Origin: Spirochaeta cellobiosiphila DSM 17781
Lineage (GTDB): Bacteria > Spirochaetota > Spirochaetia > DSM-17781
Direction: 5' to 3'
NCBI RefSeq assembly: GCF_000426705.1
Contig: NZ_KE384554.1
Span: 230,825 to 294,824, forward strand
Length of the DNA stretch: 64,000 bases
Part shown: in pieces, positions 25,001-33,062 of the stretch
How the letters are laid out: every line of letters starts with the position of its first letter
How positions within the stretch are numbered: the first letter of the stretch is position 1
Position numbers and translations under genes: made by a program
The notes under the pieces: model-generated
Told to the model about the DNA's origin: nothing
Database searches by the model: none
The model's input: only the letters and a program-made list of their open reading frames with translations

Positions 25001-26417
25001 AGGTTTCAACAAAAGAACCACAGCCAGCACTACACGCTTCATTGAGAACAATACCAGAGACAATTCCCTTTTGAAGGCTAATGGCTTTCATATCCTGGCC
25101 ACCAATATCCAAAATAAAACTAACATTGGGTGCGTATTTTTGGGCGGCTCTTGCATGGGCTACGGTTTCAACACTATGATAATCTGCTTTTAAGGCTTTT
25201 GCGAATAAGTTTTCACCATATCCAGTTGTACCTACACCAAGAATATCCAGTGTAGCTCCTTTAGAATCATAGTATTTTTTTAATTCTTTTAGTCCATCGA
25301 TTACAACAGATATAGGCTCACCCTTATTTGATGAATAAAAAGAATGTAAAACTTCCTCTTTATCATTAATAAGAACAAATTTACTTGTTGTAGAACCAGC
25401 ATCAATTCCAAGATAAGCCTGAACAGCTTCTCCCTTTTTAGGTTCATAGGAAGGTATTTCCGGTAATTTGTGCTTATCCTTAAAAGTTTTTAGTTCTTCT
25501 TTAGAATTGAAAAAAAGTTCATCAACACTTTGGAATACTAAATGCTTTTTATCTACAAGATCTTCTAAATTCTTTAAAGCTTCATCTTTTTTATATTCAT
25601 TAGCATCATCTACATACATAGATGTTAGACTCAAAGCGGCACCATAGGCTACTAAAATCTCAGGATTCGGTGGTATAATAACATCATTACTACTTAAGCC
25701 CAATCTCTCTTTAAATACTTCAATCAATCTCGGATTAAAGGTTAAAGGTCCCCCCTCAAAAATAACCTTTGGTTTAATGGTCATTCCTTGAGCTAATCCA
25801 CCAATGGTTTGTTTAGCTAAAGCATGAAAAGAAGATAAAGCAATATCTTCCTTGCTGACACCTTGATTAAGTAAAGGTTGTATATCTGTTTTAGCAAATA
25901 CACCACAACGGCCAGATATATCATATAAGGTTTTCCCTTTTGAGGCGTATTTGTTAAACTCTTCTGTTCTTATATTTAATAATTCAGCTACCTGATCTAT
26001 AAAAGCACCCGTACCACCAGCACAGGAACCATTCATTCTCATATCACTGGCTATCAGCTGCCTACGTTCTTCTTCATATTCAAAGAAAATAACCTTAGCA
26101 TCTTGCCCACCTAATTCGATGGCAACACGTGTCTCAGGAAACTGTTCTTTAACAGCCAATGTATTTGCTACAACTTCCTGAATGTAAAAGGCATTAATAG
26201 CCTTAGCAAATGTTTGACCTGCACTTCCACATATAGCAATTTTAAATTCATCATCAGGAAAACTCGAATGGGCTTCAATCAACAATCTTTGAACCGTTTT
26301 ACCCTGTTCTGCGTTATGCCTTTCATAGCGGGAATGGAGAATCTCCAAGGATTCCTTATCAACAACTGTTATTTTTACTGTTGTTGAACCTACATCAATA
26401 CCTACTAATTTTTCCAT
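22011..26417 (-). CDS. Giant acyl-CoA dehydratase activase-related protein (two BcrAD/BadFG ATPases plus DUF2229 and HgdB-like parts)
   Basis: A 1468-residue fusion. Two ASKHA ATPase domains of the 2-hydroxyacyl-CoA dehydratase activase type start with GIDVGSTTVKITVVD (residue 6) and GIDAGSTTSKFVLIND (about 333). Each contains the Cys motifs that hold the bridging 4Fe-4S cluster (SCAGGTGAFID and GRCGVFAKTD; ACSAGCGSFVE and SRCTVF). A Cys cluster CRFCTNNC near 636, a DUF2229 segment (GLPRTLDFWNSMPFW) and a long C-terminal part resembling the dehydratase subunit follow. Members activate radical dehydratases by ATP-driven electron transfer; the partner of this fused form is unknown. AAGGAAAG precedes the ATG. 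Common in anaerobes. Confidence 0.92.
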   Translation of the reverse strand: MEKLVGIDVGSTTVKITVVDKESLEILHSRYERHNAEQGKTVQRLLIEAHSSFPDDEFKIAICGSAGQTFAKAINAFYIQEVVANTLAVKEQFPETRVAIELGGQDAKVIFFEYEEERRQLIASDMRMNGSCAGGTGAFIDQVAELLNIRTEEFNKYASKGKTLYDISGRCGVFAKTDIQPLLNQGVSKEDIALSSFHALAKQTIGGLAQGMTIKPKVIFEGGPLTFNPRLIEVFKERLGLSSNDVIIPPNPEILVAYGAALSLTSMYVDDANEYKKDEALKNLEDLVDKKHLVFQSVDELFFNSKEELKTFKDKHKLPEIPSYEPKKGEAVQAYLGIDAGSTTSKFVLINDKEEVLHSFYSSNKGEPISVVIDGLKELKKYYDSKGATLDILGVGTTGYGENLFAKALKADYHSVETVAHARAAQKYAPNVSFILDIGGQDMKAISLQKGIVSGIVLNEACSAGCGSFVETYARSLGVKVSDIADLAFEAKNPSRLGSRCTVFMNSSIITEQKNGKTSSDILAGICRSIIENVFTKVVRVSNWEQLGSTVMVQGGTFKNDAVLRSLEQYTGRNVVRAPYPGEMGAIGIALLTKEHVSNMKNMASTMGTQWQTHFIGFDGLKDFTYKKMPGVVCRFCTNNCMRTIVEFSDGTSYVTGNRCEKGEVIGDIKDKSIQKEVKSLDEKEKSVPDMLALQEKLLFKKYPFENYISSKGIRIGLPRTLDFWNSMPFWNALFSSLGFEVVLSDNSSYELFDKALPFVPSDTICFPAKLSHGHIESLCEKGVDAIFFPQMSRGEKENKQADSNFYCAVIQGYAMVTEKSNETLERFNIPIHRPLFHWFNHRIKVLQISEYFEEHFDIDSSVVKKAIKQADNVMDIYRKEMQLAGEKALAQMKKKGDFGVLIASRPYHVDPLINHNLSKHFTRQGIAVFTLDSLPNPHDVNLNGVRMETTINFHTRMVEAALQVARDNSLELVQIVSFGCGHDAVISDEMTRILRTSAKKEMLVLKLDEGEAVGPLNIRIKSFVETVKVRRSKDILPKAAEKIEELKDAFPIKFRKQDKKDKVIYIPNLSPAFSYCLSEILKGSGFMLESLPVAGNKAIELGKKYVHNDICYPAQINIGEFLAGLDSGDIDPKCAAMGVAKNCEDCRAGQYPLLARKALDEAGYPEIPVVTTGTDKKHMHPGFKLSIIHQIHILWGLTMIDGLEKMRRRIRPYEKHSGETNRIFDIYMKQVSQVVRKNKKRAMELFQQAIEAFNSIALIEEARRPRVGIIGEILMNYHPGANGHIEEYLENHGMEVVVPNMHDFFRKSHYITREMGKRKVSPNPVVDFMVSDVTGKIFDYVNSKIEKLMVKFKFHEGHSTIHQIAENIKDMIDVTYLGGEGWKIPGEIIEMEKEGVNSFIIIQPFGCLPNHITGRGFTKPLKKQLPHIQMLSLDYDPDTSFANIENRLQMLIINAKELEKNKANADK

Positions 26418-26476
26418 AATCTTTCCTTTTTACTAATGATTGTAATCAAGGTGGTGAAAATCTTCTAGTTCGAATT

Positions 26477-27073
26477 CTAATTAAAACCAAGATTCAAATG
26501 ACTACCAAAGGCTTTTATTGTTTGTTTTTCCTGTCCTTGGTTGTTCCATGAGCTCTTTTTTTCAAGCACAAATATCACAATTCGATTTTCAAATGGATTT
26601 TTTGCCGTTCCCAAGATAACAACATTGTCAATCCGTAAACCCAATTGATGGGTAACATCTTTTGTCTTTCCATTCTTGTTTAAGTGTAATATATATTCAC
26701 TGATCCAACTTCCCACACCGAAATTTTTTTCAAATGTTTCTATATCAGTTATAATATTCCAATTTTTAATACTCTGTAATGGCTGTTCATCCATATTTAA
26801 CCAAATTTTATGATCACGTAACTCTCTATTCCATTTTGAAATGTTTTTTTCATTACTCATATCTCTATAGATTACTTTGTCATCAACTAAGTCAAAAATA
26901 ACCTTAATAGGCTCTTGTTTATCAGTATTGTTTAAAGAATAAGCAACTAATCCGTCTTGTGACCATCCTAAAATATTAACCGTCGTATCAGACCAAGCAT
27001 TTGTTGTAATTAATATAATTATTGGCAGTAAAAAATATTTTATCAAAGTAATAATAAAATACAACTCACTCAT
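26477..27073 (-). CDS. Secreted protein of unknown function
   Basis: A 198-residue product with a probable signal peptide (hydrophobic FLLPIIILITTNAWS, cleavage near 28). The mature portion contains VNILGWSQDGLVAYSLNN and a C-terminal IVIFVLEKKSSW segment. No recognised domain. It could be a periplasmic protein. The start at ATG 27071-27073 has GAAGAA nearby and is somewhat uncertain. It is separated from the activase by 59 bases on the same strand (upstream of it) and is divergent from the CoA-disulfide reductase gene. Confidence 0.7.
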   Translation of the reverse strand: MSELYFIITLIKYFLLPIIILITTNAWSDTTVNILGWSQDGLVAYSLNNTDKQEPIKVIFDLVDDKVIYRDMSNEKNISKWNRELRDHKIWLNMDEQPLQSIKNWNIITDIETFEKNFGVGSWISEYILHLNKNGKTKDVTHQLGLRIDNVVILGTAKNPFENRIVIFVLEKKSSWNNQGQEKQTIKAFGSHLNLGFN

Positions 27074-27124
27074 TATTTCTTCAAGAGCCCCAGATATGAA
27101 TCTTTTTTTATATATATTTTTTTA

Positions 27125-27159
27125 TTGACCTAGATGCAAACAAATGATAATAATTATTA
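27125..27159 (+). promoter_or_regulatory. Promoter with PerR/Fur-like palindrome before the CoA-disulfide reductase gene
   Basis: TTGACC (27125-27130), a 17-base spacer and TAATAA (27148-27153) form a likely promoter. TGATAATAATTATTA at 27145-27159 overlaps the -10 and matches the PerR-box pattern TTATAATNATTATAA at 12 of 14 defined positions; its core TAATAATTATTA (27148-27159) is a perfect palindrome. The DNA here is very AT-rich, so the match may be fortuitous. Confidence 0.4.
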
Positions 27160-27197
27160 ATTCTTATATATTATTTTAAACATATACGAGGTTATAT

Positions 27198-29672
27198 ATG
27201 AAGTATGTAATTGTTGGAGGTGTTGCTGGTGGAGCTACCACTGCAGCACGGTTAAGACGAAATGATGAAAATGCAGAAATCATTCTTCTAGAAAAAGGTG
27301 AATACATCTCTTATGCCAATTGTGGCCTTCCCTATTACTTAGGACAAGTAATAACAGATAGAGAACGTTTATTTGTTCAAGATCCTCAATCTTTCAATGC
27401 GATGTTAAATGTTACAGTTAAAATTAATTCCGAAGTGATCAAAGTTGTTCCTGCTGAAAAAAAAGTAATTGTTAGAAACCTACTTACCCAGGAAGAATAC
27501 AATGAAAGTTACGATAAATTGGTTCTGAGTCCTGGAGCTAATCCTGTAATACCACCCATTCCAGGAATTCGGGATGACAAAATATTTACAGTACGAAATG
27601 TTGTAGATACAGATGCAGTTACTGAATATATCAAAGTGAATTCTCCTAAGCATGCTGTCATTGTTGGTGCCGGTTTTATTGGATTAGAAATGGCTGAGAA
27701 CCTACATTCCAGAGGTATGAAAGTAACTATTGTTGAAATGTCAGAACAGGTTATGACAATGCTAGACTACGAAATGGCAGCTTTAGTCCATCAACATCTA
27801 AAAACAATGGGTATTGAGTTCTATTTAAAAGATGGAGTTTCTAGCTTCAACAGCAAAGGAGATCTAATAGATGTTAATTTAGCCAGTGGTCGCTCCATCT
27901 CTGCAGATTTAGTTATTCTAAGTATTGGTGTTAAACCTGACGCAAAATTAGCTATTGAATCAGGAATAGAGATTGGGAACAGAGGTGGAATTGTAGTTAA
28001 CAAATATTTACAAACAAACAATAAAGATATATATGCTGTGGGAGATGCCATAGAATATCCTAATCCAATAACTGGTTTACCTACATTAGCTAATCTAGCA
28101 GGACCAGCTAACAAACAAGGAAGAATATGTGCTGATAATATAGTTTATGGGGAGCACAAAGAATACATAGGCTCTATAGGGACGGCTGTAGCTAAAATCT
28201 TTGAATTAACAGTAGCGTCAACAGGATGTTCAGAAAAACAATTACAGAGAGACCGCATAGAATATCAATGTTGTCATACTCATTCATCTAGTCATGCGGG
28301 ATATTATCCAGGTGCGATGCCATTAAGTGTAAAACTATTATTTTCACCAGTAGATCACAGAGTATTAGGAGCTCAAATAGTCGGCTACAAAGGTGTTGAT
28401 AAAAGAATAGATATGATTGCTACAACCATACTTCACAAAGGAACAATCGAAAGCCTGGAAGAGATAGAGCACGCATATGCCCCTCCCTATAGTTCAGCAA
28501 AAGATCCCGTGAATATAGCAGGTTTCGTAGCTGAGAACCTATTAAATAATAGAACTCATCATATCTCATGGAAGGAATTACTAAAAGAAAACTCAGAACA
28601 AATCTTCTTAGTTGATGTTAGGCTACCAGACGAATTTCATTTAGGTAGTATAAATGGTGCTATCAATATTCCATTACAGCAAGTTAGAGATCGAATTAGC
28701 GAATTCCCTGTGGATAAAAAAATTATACTCTTTTGTGGTGTAGGATTAAGAGCCTATATGGCAGAGAGAATTTTAATTGGTCATAACTTTACTAATGTCT
28801 ATAATCTAGATGGTGGTATGAAAACCTATGAACATGCAGTAAGTAAGCAAAGTAATGAAGATATTTACGCCAATGATTATATTGATAAAGATGATCACAT
28901 ATATCAAAAAGAATCACCCAAGATTCCTTCCATTGATACTGCTACCATCGAAATAGATGCCTGTGGACTGCAATGCCCCGGTCCTATTATGAAATTAAAG
29001 GAGAATCTTGACAAATTAACAGCAGAGCAAACATTAAAAGAAAAAGCTAATGATCCAGGATTCGAAAAGGATGTCGTTAGTTGGTGCAAAATGACAGGAA
29101 ATGAACTAGTCAATCTAGATAAAGAAAATGGTATCATAACAGCTGTTATAAAGAAAAAAGAACAACAAACCAAAGAGCCTGCCCATTTTGTAAAAACCGG
29201 AGGAACAAATACAACCCTGATAGTATTCAGTGATGACTTTGATAAGGCACTAGCATCTTTTGTCATCGCTAATGGAGCAGCTGCGTCTGGTAAGGAAGTC
29301 ACAATGTTCTTTACCTTTTGGGGACTAAATGTGATAAAAAAATATAAAAAAGTTAAAACGAAGAAGACCCTTATAAGCAAAATGTTTGGGATTATGCTAC
29401 CTAAAAACTCTAAGAAATTAAGTTTATCTAGTATGAATATGGGCGGAATGGGAACAAATCTAATGCGTGGGATTATGAAAAGACAAAAAATAGATTCACT
29501 TGAGCAGATGATTCAAAATGCTATGACTAACAAGATAAAGTTCGTAGCCTGCCAAATGAGTATGGATGTAATGGGTGTGGACAAAGCGGAACTACTTGAT
29601 GGCGTTGAAGTTGGAGGAGTGGCAACAATGCTGGAAAAAGCAGATACCAGTGCAGGAACTTTCTTCATATAG
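27198..29672 (+). CDS. CoA-disulfide/persulfide reductase fused to rhodanese, TusA and DsrE domains
   Basis: The 824-residue protein starts with a CoA-disulfide reductase module (1-450): FAD motif VIVGGVAGGATTAARLR, redox Cys42 in ISYANCGLPYYLG, a second nucleotide motif VIVGAGFIGLEMAE and YAVGDAIE. It continues with a rhodanese domain (about 455-545, active Cys in FCGVGLRAY), a TusA/SirA domain (about 580-655, IDACGLQCPGPIMKL) and a DsrE/DsrF-like domain (about 665-824, TLIVFSDDFDKALASFVIANGAA). Related proteins reduce CoA-disulfide, CoA-persulfide or polysulfide with NAD(P)H, and the sulfur-carrier domains would relay persulfide sulfur in the same chain. GAGG precedes the ATG. A stand-alone gene. 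Confidence 0.95.
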   Translation: MKYVIVGGVAGGATTAARLRRNDENAEIILLEKGEYISYANCGLPYYLGQVITDRERLFVQDPQSFNAMLNVTVKINSEVIKVVPAEKKVIVRNLLTQEEYNESYDKLVLSPGANPVIPPIPGIRDDKIFTVRNVVDTDAVTEYIKVNSPKHAVIVGAGFIGLEMAENLHSRGMKVTIVEMSEQVMTMLDYEMAALVHQHLKTMGIEFYLKDGVSSFNSKGDLIDVNLASGRSISADLVILSIGVKPDAKLAIESGIEIGNRGGIVVNKYLQTNNKDIYAVGDAIEYPNPITGLPTLANLAGPANKQGRICADNIVYGEHKEYIGSIGTAVAKIFELTVASTGCSEKQLQRDRIEYQCCHTHSSSHAGYYPGAMPLSVKLLFSPVDHRVLGAQIVGYKGVDKRIDMIATTILHKGTIESLEEIEHAYAPPYSSAKDPVNIAGFVAENLLNNRTHHISWKELLKENSEQIFLVDVRLPDEFHLGSINGAINIPLQQVRDRISEFPVDKKIILFCGVGLRAYMAERILIGHNFTNVYNLDGGMKTYEHAVSKQSNEDIYANDYIDKDDHIYQKESPKIPSIDTATIEIDACGLQCPGPIMKLKENLDKLTAEQTLKEKANDPGFEKDVVSWCKMTGNELVNLDKENGIITAVIKKKEQQTKEPAHFVKTGGTNTTLIVFSDDFDKALASFVIANGAAASGKEVTMFFTFWGLNVIKKYKKVKTKKTLISKMFGIMLPKNSKKLSLSSMNMGGMGTNLMRGIMKRQKIDSLEQMIQNAMTNKIKFVACQMSMDVMGVDKAELLDGVEVGGVATMLEKADTSAGTFFI

Positions 29673-29684
29673 TAACATAGCTTT

Positions 29685-30677
29685 TTACTTCTCACCCCGT
29701 ATTAGGAATCTAACTGGTGCGGGGTAACCTTCAATCGTTTTCTTTGGATCATCAGGATCTAGAAAATCATCTAGGGATTGGGTATCAATCCATTCTGTTT
29801 TTCTCTGTTCATCTAAAGTTGTGGGAGATACATCTAATGTGACTACATTACGGAACCCTACTCGTTTCATCATACTTTCCATGCCCTTCCATGTCGGTAA
29901 AAACCAATAACCAGGAGCCTTCATATATCGTCCTTCAGGAAAAAGAAAATGCGGTTCAGCTCCAGGAATACCAATAGTCTCAAGAAAACAAACACCCCCC
30001 TTTTTCATTCCTTTTAATAAAGCTTGTAAACTGTCCACTGGATTCCTACGGTGATATATAATGCCCATAAAAAAGACAACATCAAAAAAAGATTCAAAGA
30101 GGGGAAAATCTTCTATTCCCAATAATTCAAAAACCAATCGAGGATCATTATAGAATTTTTTATTGAATTCATTAAAAAAGAAATATTTGTCCATGGGGTC
30201 AAATCCTACGACTAAAGCTGGATTTTGATGAAGCATACGATACATATAATACATGTTATTACAACCGATATCTGCAATGATCTTATCTTCCAAATGGGGG
30301 AGACCACACTCTATTAATCTTTGCCACTTCAAATCAGAGCGCCACTCTGCATCAATTCTATGACCAAAGTATTCAAATGGACCTTTTCGCCAAGGTATAA
30401 GATCTTTTAAGGACTGCAAAACAAGAGAAGACTGATTATCATCAATATCATTCTTATCACCAAAGCGGATGATCGAAGAAGAAAAATCTACTGACGAAGG
30501 GACAAAATCAGGCATATTAATAAAAGTCTTAAACCACTTTTCAGTATGAGGTCTTGTTAGCTTAACAGAAGCTTCCTGTCTAGCTTTTCTAATCTGGTCT
30601 AAACAACGAAAACCATACTCCTCTGGATATTGTGTATCTAAATAACTATTTACAAAGTGATCAAATATTTCTTTCAT
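29685..30677 (-). CDS. cmoB: tRNA U34 carboxymethyltransferase CmoB
   Basis: Transfers the carboxymethyl group from carboxy-SAM to 5-hydroxyuridine 34 of tRNA, giving cmo5U, which widens wobble decoding. Signature LIPWRKGPFEYFGHRIDAEWRSDLKW is characteristic, followed by the SAM-binding motif IIADIGCNNMYYMYRML and FDVVFFMGIIYHRRNPVDSL. The 330-residue length fits. The start at ATG 30675-30677 lies 4 bases after the cmoA stop. The cmoA-cmoB pair is best known from proteobacteria, so its presence here is a useful taxonomic clue. Confidence 0.96.
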   Translation of the reverse strand: MKEIFDHFVNSYLDTQYPEEYGFRCLDQIRKARQEASVKLTRPHTEKWFKTFINMPDFVPSSVDFSSSIIRFGDKNDIDDNQSSLVLQSLKDLIPWRKGPFEYFGHRIDAEWRSDLKWQRLIECGLPHLEDKIIADIGCNNMYYMYRMLHQNPALVVGFDPMDKYFFFNEFNKKFYNDPRLVFELLGIEDFPLFESFFDVVFFMGIIYHRRNPVDSLQALLKGMKKGGVCFLETIGIPGAEPHFLFPEGRYMKAPGYWFLPTWKGMESMMKRVGFRNVVTLDVSPTTLDEQRKTEWIDTQSLDDFLDPDDPKKTIEGYPAPVRFLIRGEK

Positions 30678-30681
30678 ATCC

Positions 30682-31425
30682 CTACTTCTTCATACATATA
30701 AAGGAGGTAAAATTATTCCAACTAAAAAAGATGTCAACAGAATTAAACCCACAAGAATAAAACAATTCCTGTTCCTCCTTAACTGTATACGGAATCAGAA
30801 CATTCTCTAAGGCCTCTCTTTTCTGGCTAATTTCCATATCAGAATAACCATTTGATCTTTTAAAAGCATAATAATAATCAACAAATATTCTGCTTATGTC
30901 TGTTGAAGATTGAAGCATCTTATCACTTACTAACAATATCCCATTATGAGTTAATCCATTATATACATGCTTCAGGATTTCTTCTCTAAGTAAAGGATCG
31001 ATGAATTGCAAAGTGTAATTTAAAACAATAACGGAAGCATTTTCAATCTTTGCAGTGAGAATATCTTCATTACGAATATCCACAGAAGCTTCTTCAACTT
31101 CGGCTTTATTGAATTTCTCTTTAGCTTCTTCACACATTGCAGCAGATTGATCGAGACCAATCAATTTGAATTTATCATGCCCAGCATCTTTCAAACTATG
31201 ATAGAGGCTTAACAAAGTAGTCCCTGTGGAACAACCAAGATCATAGATCGCCGTATCTTGTCTATAAAATATTCGTCCATATGTAGCTATCATGCTTTGC
31301 ACTTCTGAATAGAAAGGAATGCTTCTTAGAGCCATATCATCAAAAACATGAGCAACTTTAGAATTAAATTCAAAGGGGGGTACATTTTTTAAAGGTGTAT
31401 CATATATACAATCAGATTTATCCAT
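30682..31425 (-). CDS. cmoA: Carboxy-SAM synthase CmoA
   Basis: Makes carboxy-S-adenosylmethionine from SAM and prephenate, the cofactor of CmoB. Seen: N-terminal DTPLKNVPPFEFNSKVAHVFDDM, a family hallmark, then the SAM-binding IYDLGCSTGTTLLSL, LIGLDQSAAMCEEA and VIVLNYTLQFIDP. The 247-residue length is normal. GAGG 7 bases before the ATG supports the start. It forms an operon with cmoB downstream and a secreted DUF6935-like protein upstream (32-base gap). Confidence 0.96.
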   Translation of the reverse strand: MDKSDCIYDTPLKNVPPFEFNSKVAHVFDDMALRSIPFYSEVQSMIATYGRIFYRQDTAIYDLGCSTGTTLLSLYHSLKDAGHDKFKLIGLDQSAAMCEEAKEKFNKAEVEEASVDIRNEDILTAKIENASVIVLNYTLQFIDPLLREEILKHVYNGLTHNGILLVSDKMLQSSTDISRIFVDYYYAFKRSNGYSDMEISQKREALENVLIPYTVKEEQELFYSCGFNSVDIFFSWNNFTSFICMKK

Positions 31426-31457
31426 TCGAAAACCTCAGGGGCGCAGTCTAATCTAAT

Positions 31458-32072
31458 CTATAGGTCATCGTCAACAAGTTCAGTAGGAGCAAGGACACCA
31501 AGGAATAAACTATGGCTTTTTACTTTCCACAGACCTCTATTATTTTTTTTAAGAACAATAGGACGGGGGGTTTCAGAACCAGTAGAATGGACAAACAACT
31601 TCACCTCTGTGTCACTAATATAGCTGTATGCGTTTGTACTATACATAATTTTATAAGGTTTTTTAGGAAGAACATACCGGCTTTCCGGACTAGTCCCCAT
31701 AAGATAGCTAAAAGCAATATAAGGACGCGGTTCAAGATAGTTTTTAGCACGTAACATAAAAGTTTGACTAGGACTGTACCCCTTATATCCAGAAGGGTCA
31801 GTTACCAGGTTGAACCTATCCAGACTGATAGTAAAAGCTTCCTGTCCTAAGTTTTGATTTTGAGTATACATTACCATCGATACAATAAACATCGAGGCCC
31901 CACCTTCTGGTGATAGAGATAATCTATCTCTTAAAGCCAGAAAGCTATCTAGATTGGTCGGTATGCCCGGTATTTCTACTATAATAGGAGTTTCATCTGA
32001 AAATCCCTTTATAGTACAAAATAACACGAACAACAGTGTCAGACCTTCTTTTAATCCTAATTTATATCTCAA
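31458..32072 (-). CDS. Secreted DUF6935-like protein
   Basis: The 204-residue product has a signal peptide (LTLLFVLFCTIKGFS, cleavage near 25). The mature part shows LSLSPEGGASMFIVSMVMYTQNQNLGQEAFTISLD, GYKGYSPSQ and RPYIAFSYLMGTSPESRY, which I recall as the DUF6935 pattern; function unknown. The start is TTG at 32070-32072, with AGAGGA about 9 bases upstream and no better alternative before the signal peptide. It is the first gene of the cmoA-cmoB transcript, with its own promoter in the gap after the AEC transporter gene. Confidence 0.72.
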   Translation of the reverse strand: MRYKLGLKEGLTLLFVLFCTIKGFSDETPIIVEIPGIPTNLDSFLALRDRLSLSPEGGASMFIVSMVMYTQNQNLGQEAFTISLDRFNLVTDPSGYKGYSPSQTFMLRAKNYLEPRPYIAFSYLMGTSPESRYVLPKKPYKIMYSTNAYSYISDTEVKLFVHSTGSETPRPIVLKKNNRGLWKVKSHSLFLGVLAPTELVDDDL

Positions 32073-32105
32073 AAAAATAAATCCTCTTATCTGTATGCCC
32101 TCTAG

Positions 32106-32134
32106 ATCATATTACATCAAAGATATTGTTGCAA
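32106..32134 (-). promoter_or_regulatory. Promoter of the DUF6935-cmoA-cmoB operon
   Basis: On the minus strand, -35 TTGCAA (32134-32129), a 17-base spacer and -10 TATGAT (32111-32106) precede the TTG start codon by about 33 bases. It lies in the 68-base gap behind the AEC transporter gene. Confidence 0.6.
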
Positions 32135-32140
32135 TTTCTT

Positions 32141-33061
32141 TTATTTTAACAGTAAATAGCTCCAAATTGGAATTGTGATCAATGAAAAAAGAGTGCTCAC
32201 AAATACAAACTGACTAGCAAGAGAACCTTTTCCCCCATATTTTTCACTGAGAATGGGAGCATTAGCTGCTGCTGGCATAGCAGATACTATAATAGGGATA
32301 TATAAGGAAACACCACTAAACCAAGGCCTCAAAATCAACCATAAAGTAAAGGGGATCAAAAGTAACCTAATTACAGTTGCTACAAATAATCTCCATTCCT
32401 TGGCTATATCTCGCACAGGTAGAACTGCCAATAAGGAGCCAATTGTAATCATCGAGAGAGGTGTAGTAATACTCCCTATTAAATCAATAGGTTTAAGGAT
32501 AAACTCTGGCAAAGTGAAACCTGTGATAAAAAAGATAAAACCTATAAATGTCGCTACTAAGGGGGGACTTATTAGGATTTTCCAACTAAATAATTGTCCT
32601 TCACTCTTTCCTTTAGTTAACAATAAAACACCCAATGAGAAGGCAAGGAAATTAAAAGGAATATTGAAAATTGCAGCATAGAAGACACCCTTTTCTCCTA
32701 AGACAGCTTCAATGACAGGATATCCCATAAATCCAACATTTGAAAACAAAAAACAAAACCTGTATACCCCTTTATCCTCTTCTGGTGCTTTCAAAACAAA
32801 AGTAAAAACTAATGCAGCAATCCCAAAAAAGACATAAGCAATAACAGATAAAACAAACATCTCAATACTTTGATTGAGCATATCCTTGCTATTTGATTGA
32901 AGCATGGAAACAAATATCATTGCAGGGAGAGTATAATGGAGTAATAATTGAATCATTCCCCGCGTGATATCTCCATCAAATACATTTTTTTTCCTAAGAT
33001 AATATCCCAGGACTATGAGTACAAACAAAGTAAAAACAGATTCAAAAGTTGAGTAAAACAT
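32141..33061 (-). CDS. AEC-family transporter (auxin efflux carrier-like)
   Basis: A polytopic membrane protein of 306 residues with about ten helices in two five-helix halves. Conserved features include LGYYLRKKNVF after helix 1, LLLHYTLPAMIFVSM (helix 2 with the central Pro), FLFSNVGFMGYPVIEAVLG, and SITTPLSMITIGSLLA and VSAMPAAANAPILSEKYGG in the second half. Bacterial members move malate, malonate or other carboxylates; the substrate here is unknown. Its AGGAAGG ribosome-binding site lies inside the last codons of ygiQ, so the two genes are coupled. Confidence 0.92.
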   Translation of the reverse strand: MFYSTFESVFTLFVLIVLGYYLRKKNVFDGDITRGMIQLLLHYTLPAMIFVSMLQSNSKDMLNQSIEMFVLSVIAYVFFGIAALVFTFVLKAPEEDKGVYRFCFLFSNVGFMGYPVIEAVLGEKGVFYAAIFNIPFNFLAFSLGVLLLTKGKSEGQLFSWKILISPPLVATFIGFIFFITGFTLPEFILKPIDLIGSITTPLSMITIGSLLAVLPVRDIAKEWRLFVATVIRLLLIPFTLWLILRPWFSGVSLYIPIIVSAMPAAANAPILSEKYGGKGSLASQFVFVSTLFSLITIPIWSYLLLK

Positions 33062-33062
33062 A

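Noticed and set aside
28904-29380. Minus-strand frame of 158 codons within the CoA-disulfide reductase gene
   Set aside because: Antisense to the TusA and DsrE domains, which are clearly coding on the plus strand.
32253-32681. Plus-strand frame of 142 codons inside the AEC transporter gene
   Set aside because: Antisense shadow; the minus-strand frame encodes a clear membrane transporter.
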